A stretch of DNA of 64,000 bases from Hoplostethus atlanticus (Eukaryota; Chordata; Actinopteri; Trachichthyiformes; Trachichthyidae): the NCBI GenBank assembly GCA_034670405.1, contig JAXDDX010000018.1, forward strand, positions 2,542,501 to 2,606,500, given 5' to 3'. The position numbers were made by a program, and so were the translations under genes. The notes beneath the pieces are model-generated. The model was not told the DNA's origin. It saw nothing but the letters and a program-made list of their open reading frames with translations, and ran no database searches. This document shows positions 20,872-40,923 of the stretch, piece after piece. Positions within the stretch are counted from its first letter, which is position 1. Each line of letters starts with the position of its first letter.

Positions 20872-21102
20872 GGGAGGTTCAGGTAGATAGACATGGGGAT
20901 TTCTCTTTGTAGAAGTGGCTCAGAGATTGGCCTGGTTGACACTGTTGACCTGTTGGCACTGTTTATGGTGGCTTAATCTGTTGCCAGTGGCAGCAACATT
21001 TTATAATGAGAGCCTCCCTCTGGGGCCGTGTCTAATTGGACAAATTTCTGCCACGGGGAGAGGTTCACAGAGAGGCAAAAGGTTTGATTTATGACTGCTG
21101 GG

Positions 21103-21252
21103 CTGCAGCGACAGCCCCTCAGACCGGCTCTCACTTGAATGAGCTACATGGGCTTAGGAACAAGGAAAACACACACAAACTCCCCACCTGAATCCCAAAA
21201 TAATCATATGCATTTCACCACTGAAACCACATTTAACCTACTGACCATCATT
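21103..21252 (+). repeat. 150-bp duplicated block, copy 1
   Basis: Matches 22752-22901 at 147 of 150 positions in the same orientation, 1,649 bases apart. It begins CTGCAGCGACAGCCCCTCAG and ends TTTAACCTACTGACC plus six bases. It is not low-complexity and carries no recognised transposon ends. Confidence 0.95.
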
Positions 21253-21424
21253 CAAGAATGTGTTTCAGATAACTAATTCATTTGTGTAGGTAAATGTTGT
21301 TTCATTTGTAAGCATCTTCAGATTTTAACATTAAAGAATTTATCAAGTTGTTGGTTTCTCCTGGAAAAAGGAGGCCATCCCCTGTCCTGTAATCTTTATT
21401 ATTTTGATGATTAGGTAATGTTGG

Positions 21425-21565
21425 TTTTTCAACTTCAATGCACTCAAGAGCACTTTGACAGTAGCCATTGAGAGAGAGGGAGATGCTTGTTGATTTCCCC
21501 TGCCAGCCCAGGAATTGAACTGATGACTTCCTAGTCATAAGGTTGCTTCTCTAACAATTAGGCAA
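21425..21565 (-). mobile_element. tRNA-derived SINE fragment
   Basis: Read on the minus strand: an A-box-like GTTAGAGAAGCA (about 21556-21544), then a B-box-like AGTTCAATTCC (21521-21511), then CTGGGCTGGCAGG and a body containing CTACTGTCAAAGTGCTCTTG, the usual shape of a fish tRNA-derived SINE. It is truncated and diverged. Confidence 0.55.
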
Positions 21566-22751
21566 CTGTTTTCCGCAGATGCTGTGTATCAGTCTTGGCC
21601 TAGCTTCTGTCCCGTGATAACCCGTCTTAACTCAATTCCACATTTCAGGCATCTGTGCACAAGCTTATCGTCAGATTTACCTCAAAACTATTTCCATCCA
21701 GGGAGCCTAAGAGGTTGCAGTGGTCAACCTGGAATCAAAGGGGAAAAACAACATTGAGTGTTGCACTATCTTTGAAATGTAGTTGTTATTGCTATGTCAG
21801 CTTAATTTGAAACATTATTCATACAGTCAAGTGCTTGAAGAAATTGTTGTCCTTTTTGATGTCATGCAGTCATCCAATCCAGTTCCTCCGTGCAGCACAA
21901 AGTGGGGATGTCAGCAAGCAAAAGAGTCTCCTATCTAATTATGAGGTAGCTTTTATTTTGAAAAGATCGTTCATTCACAATACTGGCTTTGTCAGCTACT
22001 TAACTAACTCAGTTTGCTGACATGTTTAAACATTTAATCCATAAGAAACAAAGACTGTTACAGTTGACGGAATGATTTTGTAGAGATACCTGTTCTGATT
22101 ACTCACGGTGGTCATAATACTATAACTTCATATTTTACACTTATTACACAGATTAACAATAACTAGAACTAATCAGTGAAAATTAAATTTGGTGGTTAAC
22201 AATTCCGTTAAATGGGCATGTTAGTTTACGGCTAACTAGTTAAACTTTTTTCTATAAAGCACCATGACATAGAAATATGAAATACGATGCTTTCAGACTG
22301 TCTGTCTGAGGCCCTGTTGGCACAAACCAACAAACAAAACTGTTAAACTGTGGACCTCAAAGCAACTAGCAAGCTGGAGTTTCCCTGGCTCAATGTCAAA
22401 CTTCATCGTCCATGTGACACATCACATACGCAAATATTCAAATACTCAAATACTGTACTTGATTTATACAATGCTGAGTCAGTCATTTCCTCAAGATTCC
22501 CTCAAACCCATGCCTCTCTTTTCAATCAAGTCAACATGTTTGACATTTTCACTGGAACATTCCTGACCAATGACTCTCTGTGGAAGTATTTTTTAATTCT
22601 TAATGTCTGACTCATTTCATCATGCGTGGCCCAAAAAAACATAGCAACCCATGCTGGGTTTATGGATGTCACCTCAACAACAATCATGTTACCTGCATGT
22701 GACAATGGCAGCCAGGTTTCTCGAAATTTTGTGAAATATGTGCAGAAATAT

Positions 22752-22901
22752 CTGCAGCGACAGCCCCTCAGACCGGCTCTCACTTGAATGAGCTACATGG
22801 GCTTAGGAACAAGGAAAACGCACACAAACTCCCCACCTGAATCCCAAAATAATCATATGCATTTCACTACTGAAACCACATTTAACCTACTGACCATTAT
22901 T
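22752..22901 (+). repeat. 150-bp duplicated block, copy 2
   Basis: Differs from copy 1 by three transitions. Its end runs into a short array of CTACTGACC units (22888-22932), which could have been made during the same duplication. Confidence 0.95.
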
Positions 22902-23019
22902 TCTACTGACCAGTATTTCTCTACTGACCAAAGAGAAATACCTTTCCCCACCACAAGGCGATTTTGTGCAGGAGACAGGACTAGAAACAGCTGTGGTTTG
23001 ACATTGAAGTATCGCAGTG

Positions 23020-23100
23020 CAAAGGAAGGGCATAGAGGATGGGGTGACCATGGCCTTCAACTCCAGTGACCTGGGTTCAATTCCCAGCTCATGCTAAGAA
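23020..23100 (+). mobile_element. Possible tRNA-derived SINE remnant
   Basis: Contains a B-box-like GGTTCAATTCC (23074-23084) with a weak candidate A box upstream. It directly precedes the inverted GGTTAAGG repeat. The evidence is thin. Confidence 0.3.
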
Positions 23101-23129
23101 GGTTTCTAGTGTGAAAGAAGTTGTAGTTT

Positions 23130-23290
23130 TTTGCTAAAGTTTAGGCATTTTCCTAACCCTTACCCTCACATTAAGTAAATTGTTGTAGTTTCCTAACCTT
23201 AACCAAATTTGAGTTGCCTGAACCTAACAATAACCTTAACAGAAGTTATTTTACTTGCCTAATCTTGACCGTTAGCTAACCTTTTCACAT
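23130..23290 (-). repeat. Second copy of the GGTTAAGGTTAGG-rich repeat, inverted
   Basis: On the minus strand it reads TTCTGTTAAGGTTATTGTTA and TTTGGTTAAGGTTAGGAAAC, matching the 19975-20110 arm in the opposite orientation. Confidence 0.45.
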
Positions 23291-23478
23291 GACGAAAAGG
23301 TGAAAATGGCGTGTCCAATTCATGCTATTGTCACATAATCAAATTCACGGTGGAGGAACGTAACATTCACACAATTTGTGTCAGAGTTTGTGCTCATTTC
23401 ACAGAATTCACAGAGACTTGGTTGAACAATGGACATCCTCCATGCCATATTACAGCATTCTTTACAGGCAGTTGTGGT

Positions 23479-23481
<3 letters not shown>

Positions 23482-23511
<30 letters not shown>
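23482..23511. repeat. (CA)15 microsatellite
   Basis: Perfect CA repeat. A complementary TG tract lies at 23690-23727, so the two could pair as an inverted repeat about 180 bases apart. Confidence 0.95.
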
Positions 23512-23513
<2 letters not shown>

Positions 23514-23679
23514 CATTGGCCTTGTCATCTAGTATTATCTATCAATGTGTAAAGCTCACACTCACCGGGACACAGTAGTCCCCTCCAGTCACACCCTGTC
23601 ACCAACTCAAGTTTGGCCTACTCAGCAAAAGGCTGCATCGATGTCAACAGTTTGATATCCTTTACAGGTTAGTTGGAGT

Positions 23680-23689
<10 letters not shown>

Positions 23690-23727
<38 letters not shown>
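23690..23727. repeat. (TG)n microsatellite
   Basis: Nearly perfect TG repeat of about 19 units. Confidence 0.95.
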
Positions 23728-23728
<1 letters not shown>

Positions 23729-23729
23729 A

Positions 23730-26700
23730 TGTTTACTTGGCTCTGTGATGTGTATGTGTGTACAGCAGGAGACTACTTTCGTGTACAGGGGTGTTTGAGT
23801 GAGTACGTATGATAGAGCGTTAGCTTTAAAAGCAGCATCCATCTTTTAACGAACTATTAAAAAGCCGTCATATTAACATTAATACACATGATCATTAGCA
23901 TCATGTAAGTACATAGTGATAATAAAAATATTCATTGTACCACCACTAAACACTTTATTAGCTTTATTATGGAGGCATTTGAGCCACTATATCAACTAAT
24001 GTGCAAAAGCATGGGACCATTGCAGCTGCACCTGGTTTGGAGAGTGCTTCTAAGCCGTCACTTTTTAAATGACATAAAGGAAGCACTGCACCTTAAATAA
24101 TGAATATGACTCAATTTGGTCTAAATGGGACATTTGTGGTTAAATCACCGGGTCACACGTTATCATTTATGCCATAAAATTCAGCCCTTAAGTCCACTTG
24201 ATCCCTAACCATACAATAACTTTAAGTAGTTCTCATGAAAGAATGATTGATTTTGACAACGGTGACCAAGTGCTGACAGAAGGAGTGAGTCCTACGCCTG
24301 TACAATCTCACTTCAGCCATGCTGCATGTAGAGACAGGGGAGTCAAACTCAATCAGTATGGGGCCGCATTGAAAAATCCACATAATATCACAGGTCAGAT
24401 ATGTATAATGCTTTATACTGCTTCATATATATAATTTACAATAACTCACTATAAGATGCCCCGTAGTCCATTAATTTTCAACAAGTTAATTGCAAGTAGC
24501 TGCTTCAGGTGAAGACGCAAATAGCCTGCTCCTCCAAACAGCATGTCATGTGGCTGCAACTCAATATATAAAGCAAGCAGACATGGTGAAGGGGTTTCAT
24601 TTTTTGTTCGACCAAACATTAGAGTGGGCAAGATGTGTGATCTAAGCAACTTTGACCGTGGTGTGATTGTTGGTGCCAGACGTGTTGGTTCCAGCATCTC
24701 AGAAACAGCTCCCCTCCTAGGATTTTCACGCACTACCGTCTCTAGAGTTTACAGAGAATGGTGTGATAAACAAAAATACATCCAGTGAGCCAAAAAGACC
24801 TTGCTGATGAGAGAGGTCAGAGGAGAATAGGCAGACTTGTTCAAGCTGACAGAAAGGCCACAAATGCTCCAATAACAGCTCTTTACAACAGTGGTGTGCA
24901 GAAAGGTATACACCAGGGTACCCGGTACTAGATAGGTGTACCTAATAAAGTGGCCGGTTAGTGTATATTCATCTGACACACAGACGTAACTAAGGTGATC
25001 GAAACAGCCAGTAGGAAACAGAAACAGTAGGAATACTGTACACAAGCGTGGTCATGCTGTGCACACCATGCTGCAGACAGTCCCTGGGAGAGCTGTGTAA
25101 TACCGAGTCAAGTGAGCAGGCAATATAAAAAGATTGGGACGGTTTCTAAAAAGGTCATTGCATGAAAAGGAAACCGCATCATCAGTCAAGCTTACTTGAT
25201 AAACAATGCCGAGACACAGAGGTGCCACCCAAAGGTCCCTTTCTCCTCTAATACAACAAGTCCTAAATACTGTGTTAATGATGCAGCCAGTGCATTCCAA
25301 CTTGGCACTCTTATAATGACCCTTTGTTTGACTGCAGTATAGCAGTATGTAGGGAGTTATGATTAGCACACAAGCCACCTAATCTTATTTACTCAAGGAC
25401 CCTGCTACCTACACACATAGGACCAGCAGCACTCCTACTTTCAAGGGACAACATGGTGAAAAAATATATGTATTTTTAAACTATGTGGATGATGGCTACC
25501 TTTGAAATGTGTAAAAGGTTCACACTAGATTGAATAGTTTGCTTTATGTTTGGCTTGTTTTTGGAGATACAGTAACTTACCCACACAATTGAATGTGAAA
25601 CAGCACAAACAAAGATTAGACCAAATTAAATAAGAAAATAATGAGAAAAGGAGAAAATAAATTAGAGAGATTTTTTTGATTGGTAGTTGATTAACACCCA
25701 ACTGCGACTGGCAGAGCTGGCAGGCAGAGGGCGCTGTTTTAACTAGTTAGCGTTCAGGGTTTCCCTTTTTAATTATCCTCTCTGGTTTAGTGCTGACTGA
25801 GGATCAGTTCTGCTTCTTATTTTAGGATTGATATACTTCACATATATACACTCCAAACCATATAGACACACACTCTTCACAGATTAACTGCTACAGCATT
25901 CAACATAAAATAAAACATGTTAAAAGAATACACATTAAAAACATCAGTTGAAGTTTTGTTGCTCTTTGCACCGTTAACACCTCCAAGAATTACAACAAAT
26001 GGAGACAACACACGTGCTCCCTTGCCCCGGATTCTTCTCCATAATCCTGTAAAAAGGCTTATCATCGTCTCGCTTACCAAAAAACCGCGCTTAGTCTGTG
26101 AAATTCCATAATTTTTCCCTGCCAAGGCTCAAGGCAGTTAACGAGCAGGTCATAAAACATGAGTGCAGAGGTCAGGGTGATACAATGTGTGATGTTGTGA
26201 ATAAAAAGCATGTGAGAGGTCTGCTGTCTCTCTCGCCTAGGTGTCTGAATACCAGACTGGCTGGCTAGCAGGCTGCTGAAGGAGGGCGGGGAAGACGGTG
26301 CAGTACGTTTTTAAGCCTTCAAAAGTATGAATTGGTAACACTGAAAAGACAGTTGCATCCTTAATACTGAATAAATATGGCATTACAGACCACAACAACA
26401 TTTTTGATCATAAACAGACTCAGGTATCTGCAAGAACAAGTGCAGTTATCACATCTTACCCTCCATCATGCTCATCCTACCCCAAGATAACACATTTTCC
26501 TTTCCTATCTTTTAGTGCCCGATATCACAGTGTCATAATCTATTGTCTGCATGAACAATAAATCAAACAAATATCTTCATATCTCATGTTTATGCAGCTA
26601 TGCTGGTCTATGCTTTGCTCAGCTATGCTTTGCATGTAGCGTGTCATTCTCTGGCATTCATACTAAACTGCAACCAACAGCATGCTTCGTAGTTTCATAC

Positions 26701-27280
26701 AAGCTAAAGAATTATTGTCTACGATCTCTCTATGCAGAAATACATCACAGGATTAGTATGGGTGGAGGAAATCCTATTTGTTGAAGCCCGCATTTGCCCT
26801 CCCTGTCAAACTCAATTTCTCACAGCCCAGTGCATGCCTGCTGGGTGTATCTCGTTTACCAAATTCTGCAGACAAACAGGAGGTGGACAAAATAACGGAA
26901 ACAACACATGAAAAAAGACAGGCGAGCCGTATTTGAATGCCGATTGGCAATATGTGCCGTCATTAAGAGAGGTGTGACAATCACCCCTTTTATATGTGAC
27001 TTTACCATGTGCCATGAGGTGCCATGAGGTACCATGAAGCAATTAAGAGTTTCAGATAGTTGGTGAGTCCAAATAGTTAATAGTGAAAAAAACAAAACAA
27101 AACTGATTATTATTATGATTATATATTATAATGTGTCAAGAGGAATAGTTTCAAAAATCATCAAAGCTGGTATGGAGAGGCAGGGCTTCCACTTGGAAAC
27201 TTGCTTGTATCCAAGGCTAATGCACAAAAATGCATAACCAGGTGTAAGCAGCACAAAACCTGAACCCGTGAGCAATATAT
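23730..27280. other. Intergenic DNA around the Tc1 fossil
   Basis: Apart from the Tc1 fossil no gene or named element was recognised. The sequence is AT-rich with short open frames that show no family resemblance. Confidence 0.4.
24530..24965 (+). pseudogene. Tc1/mariner transposon fossil
   Basis: The frame from 24543 reads MCDLSNFDRGVIVGARRVGS and LGFSRTTVSRVYREW, the helix-turn-helix start of a Tc1-type transposase. Further on, out of frame, come the equivalents of RGQRRxxRLxxADRKAT and the end sequence AGGTGTACCTAATAAAGTGG at 24934-24953 continuing to CCGGTTAGTGTA, a typical terminal inverted repeat of this fish family. The catalytic DDE part is missing, so this is an internal-deletion fossil. 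No convincing matching left end was found. Confidence 0.7.
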
Positions 27281-27283
27281 AGC

Positions 27284-27310
27284 ATATATATATATATATA
27301 TATATATATA
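27284..27310. repeat. (AT)n microsatellite
   Basis: Perfect AT alternation. Confidence 0.95.
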
Positions 27311-28619
27311 CCATAACTGTGTTTACAAAGTATTCTTAATGCTACACAACCAAAATGTACCATCTTTGTTGGACATAAACCGAGTGGACATTCAGTCCTC
27401 TCCACTTTTAGATGACACTTTCTGGCAGATTACTTTCACTCCATGCACATGTGCTGCAGCGAGATGAATAAGTGACTTTGTGCTGCAAGCACTGGGCATG
27501 AGTCTCTCTGAGTTTTTTTGCATGTGAGCAAGAGAGTGAATAAGGGAGTGAGAAATGGGGAGAGAGAGAGAAAGAGGTTGTGAAGGGATGGATGGTGATT
27601 GTGTCGGGGGTTGAAGGTGCCATGGGTCTACATGAGTGACTCTTGACTGATTAAAAGTGTAGATGGTGGAGCCTTGGAAGTGCCCTGTCTACCCGAGAAG
27701 GTCTATGTGATGCTGCCCGAGAACACAGAACACCCTCTCTCTGTTAACCTACTGTTAAAGGGGCGGGGCGGGGGGGACAACCTTGCAGTTTGGCCAGTTT
27801 GGAGGCGTCAGTGTGGAGCCAGGCCTCATGCCCTACCACCAGGGGAAGCCATTGTGTTGCAACAAATCCCTCTATTCAGCGACTGACGCCAATATCTGCT
27901 AATGAGCATAACTGGAAGCACCCTGAATCATCACAGGATGCCCATTGAGTTCATAAACCAGGCCACTGCCGCAGAGCAGGGCCAGACAGAGTTTAAATGC
28001 AACAGCAATTTGTCACTCTAATTATTTAACAGTACGTCAATGGGTGAAGAGTTCGAGAAAAGAAGGATCATAAGACTGTGAATGCCTGCCAGTGTATTAC
28101 AATATCATACTGATATGAAATAATAACAAGTTAATAATCAAAGTGATAACATCATGCATCAGTTTATTGTCCCACCGCATTGGGGATGATGTGATTAACC
28201 AGGATCCCGTCAGGAGTACCAATCCAGCCACATCCCCTCAGACAGACCAGAAAGAAAACCTGCAGTGGCTTCGCAGCGCCACAGTAGCGAGGGGAGAAAA
28301 GGAGGACATGTCATCTCCCATCATCTAGAGGAGTCTTTCCTCCTCGTAGCAGTTACTCTAGAGCCTCCCAAGAGTGGCAGAGGGCAAGCCATTAAAGGCC
28401 TGTTGAAACACCACTGATACTGTCAGAGGAGGAGGATGAAGTGGGGTTAGTCAGGCTCCACCATTGGCCCAGACACTCTCACGCTCCCAGCTCTCACTGC
28501 TCCTGTCCACACTAAGAGCCTGAAGGTGCCAGATGAACAACAGTCTAATTTCATCATCAAAATTTCATGGGGCACTCTGAGGGGTGAGATGCAAGGCTGA
28601 AAGCATACCGACATGTAAA

Positions 28620-28654
<35 letters not shown>

Positions 28655-31330
28655 TGTAGAGACAGAGAGAAGTGTAGCAGTCAGATCTTCAGAGCATGAC
28701 CTTCACCAGCACCTGTAACCCTACAAAACCAGCCCTGACACTCTAAGAGAGCCATTCTGGGGTAGTAGCTTTTATATTGAGCCTTTATAGATAGATAGTT
28801 TATGTCAGACATATTAAAAGACAAAATATATATACAAGTAAGAAAGAAACAAAACAAAATAACCAATAAAGTTAAGAGTAAACTTATGCAACAAATTCTC
28901 AATAAACAATATAAATAGTCTGAAAAATGTGTAGGCTGAAGCTACAGCTTATAATGCCTACCCTTTTAACCACACATCATAAAACAACACAAATGAAAAA
29001 CAACTCACATCGCCTTTCAACAACAAGCAGGACAAGAAAAAAAAAAGGTTCAATTCAGACATTATTGTCATGCATATCAGTAGGATATGATAGCAGGTGC
29101 AAACCAGATGGAAGCAGACAGCAGAGGAAGCAACCAAATCTCTGGGGTGGGGATGGTAACTTGGTGACTTCCGGGAGTAGAGAAAACAGAGGAGAGCGGG
29201 TGACACTGGGTTTGATAACTAAAGCAACGGTATTCCTGACCTGTCGAGAGTCCCTTCACAACATGGTTACATCTGCTTACAAAGAGCTAGAAGACGCTCA
29301 GTGGAAACGAGGGAATCCGGCGCAATGGTAGCCTTCGCATTTGCAGAGTAAATCACTGGGGTAATACCTGCCTGCAGTCACGTTCCCCCAGAGGCCTGTG
29401 CTGGCAGAATGGGCACTACCTGTGGTGTTAAGGTGTTTCCTCAACCAAACGTGCAAGATTGGAACAGCGGGGTGCCACAGTGTGTGTGTACGTGTCTTGC
29501 TTAACTTTCAATAACTGAACTCTACCAAAAATGACATAATTAAAGGTGCTAGGTGGAGTATTTTTAAACTATATATATAAATATAAATAAATAACTGATA
29601 AATAAATATATCAACGTTAAATTAATTGTAATGCCTTGGTAATGACAACCGTAAACAAATGAGACCATGCTCAAGATGATTGATAGCCATCCTATTAATA
29701 TTATTACTGCTGGTGCTTCTCAAAACGAAGATCACATTTCCTATAAACCCCATTGCCTCCTGTTACAAAGAGGATGTTGCTTCTTGTCCACCCTCCCCCT
29801 TCCCCGGCGTCACTCCGGGTGTGTTTGTTTTTGTTGTCTCGTTTTACAGAAGAGGATAAACAAGTTAGAAGCGATTTTTCCATCGGCCTTACACTCGGTC
29901 CCATCATCTGTCATTGCAAGCATCTCAGCTGCGATTGCAACTGGAAGAGCAGCGGCCCTCCTCCGTTTTGTGCTGTAAAGAAATATCCCTTTGTGCCGTA
30001 AATGACTTTTTGTGTGTGTGTGTGTGCATAGTGAACGTATCCATCGTACTGTCAGGGACGTGGCGGAGAAGAGAGGTGCAGCATTGGTGGCATGTAAAAG
30101 TAAGGGTGTCCACTCTCTCACGTAGTCCCTCCTAGTCTGCTGTGATGATGCTTATTTATAGGGGAGGGGAGGGGAGGAGGGGAGGGGGGTCATCGTGACG
30201 CTCCACTTGCTGATGTGCAGTGACAGGCTGTCTCCAGTAAGAGGGGAACGTAGCATGTCAGGGAGGTCAGCAGATGCTAGGCCGACAGTCGATGAAATAT
30301 TGAAGTCAAGACACTGCTATCATGGATCTAATGTCTCAGAAACAGGCTGCGGCTAGGACAAGAAATATGTTCCTGTATGTCACAAAGTTGTAGAGGAAGC
30401 ATGTGTGGCGTCCAGACAGGAATACAGGCAAGCTCTCTCTCACTTGGTGTGAAGTGCAGAGCAAAACGATTTCCTTACTATCAGACCAGTGCTATGAAGG
30501 TCAGGTTGAATATAGACCCTGTAAGAAGACTGATAAACTCGAAACAATAAAGGAATTTGCTCTTCTTGCGTTTGTTACGTTGCCTTGTAGATCCAGCAAC
30601 CTAAAACCTTTCCACAAAAGTGCTTTATACATTATCACGGTGCACTTCTGTGACGTCTATATAAACTGGCTCACTTCATTCATTCTGTAAAAAGAGTGCT
30701 TAACTCAGCATGAACACTTTAAACATTTTAACTTTATGAACTATAATCGAAACAATTTCTTTAGAAAACGTCACAATTTCATTATAAATCATAAAGTTAA
30801 ACATCATCTTCTAACCTAGCTGGTGTTAACCTGGGAATTCAATACACCTCCAGTTAAGCTGCCTAATGGCAAAAATCAAACAATATTAAATTGTAACCAA
30901 AATAAGAAATATTTATTTGAAACAAATAAATAATTAAAAAAGTGTTGATTGTATAACCATTCTTACCTCACCACCTTAACGGAGCTTGTAGCCAAATGAA
31001 TTGCTATTTGTTATATTAGTAACATGGCCCTATGGAATTTAAATTACAGAAATGTCAAATTTTCTGATTAAGAAAATATGTAACAAGGTAAGGAAGTGGC
31101 TAGTCAATGCAAAGATACAGATGCGTTCCATTTTTTTTACATTACTGCCATCTACTGGATCGTGTCACAGCAACTACCAAAAGCACTGCACAATGCAGAC
31201 TGCCTTAACTGGAACACCACATTTAATTTCAAGCTACAGTGCAGCTACAGGAAATATTCTGCTCTGCACTGTTGACTGTTTTGCCACATAATCAATCAGC
31301 AAGTTGGATTAGTAAACACACAAACATTGA
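27311..31330. other. Intergenic DNA downstream of ppm1d
   Basis: No exon was recognised. A (TG)14 tract lies at 28624-28651 and a G-rich stretch at 30160-30190. Unique, GC-balanced blocks at 27650-28050, 28190-28600 and 29870-30000 stand out from the AT-rich background and are candidate conserved noncoding elements. No bcas3 reading frame (WD40-like or C-terminal) was recognised here. Confidence 0.4.
28624..28651. repeat. (TG)14 microsatellite
   Basis: Perfect TG repeat. Confidence 0.95.
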
Positions 31331-31366
31331 CAGAAACCAGTGACATGACAACTGGAAAATGAAAAC

Positions 31367-31372
31367 TTTATT
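31367..31372 (-). terminator. ppm1d: Polyadenylation signal AATAAA for ppm1d
   Basis: AATAAA on the minus strand followed about 50 bases later by a GT-rich stretch (TGTTTGTGTGTTT), the usual downstream element. An alternative upstream signal lies at 32708-32713. Confidence 0.55.
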
Positions 31373-33157
31373 ACAACAAACACACAGACATCCAGTCACT
31401 TTAAAGGCAAGTAGCTAATACAGTTAGTCCTGGAACCTGGGTGCAGTGGATGTAAAGCCAGAAATTGTGATGTAATTGTCAAAACATTACACATGTCCAT
31501 TAACATCTATCACCTCTGGAAACTTCACAATATACAAAGTAGATCTGAGCATGCCAGACTGTTAAATTAAAATCCAGTTAGTGTTTTGCATAATAAAAGT
31601 ACTGCACAAACTTAACGTTGCATAATGATGAACTGTACAAAATCAACAAACTGCCCTTTAAAACCACTGGAAACCATTAACCACACGGGACAGGGTTAGT
31701 GGTACAATGGTGTTGGTGTATGTGAAGCACGATTGAGGGGCTGCAGAATTGAAGGTGCATGATTCACGGTTGATGTTGTTGTTGTCCTTACAGTGACATA
31801 TTTTAGAGATGCTTATTTTATGTTTGCGTCCCCAATCTGAAAACACATGTACATCCCTTCTGACTCATTTATGCTAATGCAACCAAGATTGCCTTAAGTA
31901 TAAAGAAGGCAACTAGAACGATAACTGGGCTGCCATATCAAATACCAGTTAAAACCTTGCTACAAATTGGGTGGTTATTTGCCATGGGTACCCTCCAGTG
32001 TTTACGTGAGGCTATAAACAAGAGTTATGGATGTAAACAATATACAGTGTACAACTGTGGGAAGAAACAAGACATTATGTTTAAATTGGAAAGTTACTGC
32101 CCAAGCAATGAGCATAAAATGATCTGAATGTATTACAAAAAACAAGGGCAAAGCCAATTCTAGACCACCTTCCACTGAGGCAGAGGTATTGATCTCAGCT
32201 TTTATGATCAGCGGACACTTCAGACATATCTCAAACCAGTTGCAGGAAAAAAAACAAACTGGAATTCTACCATTTAAACAAATATTTGTTTAGAAAGGCC
32301 ATGGGGTTGACAATAACAACATCCAAAAGGTCAACTGTAAATTTGGACAGATGGAATGGCAGTGACGTGAAAAAGGTTATAGCAATTATGATCATGACAG
32401 TATGCCATTGGCCATTAGGAAAGACAGAGAAAACAGATAAAAGACACTTAAAAACACTACCAGCATTTTGATGTCATTCCGACCTCAAGAACGTCCCTAA
32501 AGAACAACATCCATGACATGAGATGAAAACATCACACAAACCACCAACCGTTTTTCCATTCCACCATAATCCAATCTCTGAGAAGGAAACCTCTAACAAT
32601 TGCATACTAGCACTCAGCCAATGACAAAGATCCCAAACAAACTGAGGTATTAACTCTGATCAATGTCATGGGGTCCATGCATGTAAAAAAACAAAAAACA
32701 TTTAACATTTATTTCACAAAGATCTAAACTTCAAGATTGCATGCGTCACAATTTTAAACTAATGGATGACCTGAAGTGATCTCAGATTGTACCGATTTAC
32801 GATCTTTAAAATAAGTCTTTTGGATACACTGTACAAACTTATAGGTATGAAAATAGATTGCGTAGATTGAATATTTCTAAAATCTTTAAAACCTGTTCCC
32901 CAAAAAATAACATTTAAAGAGGGGATGGGGTAAAAATAAAAAATAAAATCAATCATTATGATGAATTAATGTTAAAGAGAAACAAGGGGACAGATGACAA
33001 CACATTTACATTCTCACATATTTACCAAAAAAAAGACTTTCTATAAAAGTATACATCATCTATGAATGGGCCTGTGGCACACCTGGTCCACGAGTTGACA
33101 TGATGCAATGCATTTTTAGGCAAACTGATGCAGATCATCGTCCTATTCCCCTGGTAA
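31373..33157 (-). other. ppm1d: Probable 3' UTR of ppm1d
   Basis: About 1.8 kb of AT-rich sequence between the last coding exon and a good polyadenylation signal. A first AATAAA lies at 32713-32708. Open frames within it show no family resemblance. Confidence 0.5.
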
Positions 33158-33182
33158 TTACATCGTTTCTGTGAGCCACGAC

Positions 33183-40923
<7,741 letters not shown>

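Noticed and set aside
21302..21538. 78-codon minus-strand open frame
   Set aside because: It overlaps a tRNA-derived SINE and has no protein resemblance.
23482..23727. CA and TG tracts as a functional hairpin
   Set aside because: Facing CA and TG microsatellites are common by chance in this repeat-rich DNA; no other support.
24543..24788. Tc1 open frame as an active transposase
   Set aside because: Only the N-terminal helix-turn-helix part is present; the catalytic domain is missing and downstream sequence is out of frame.
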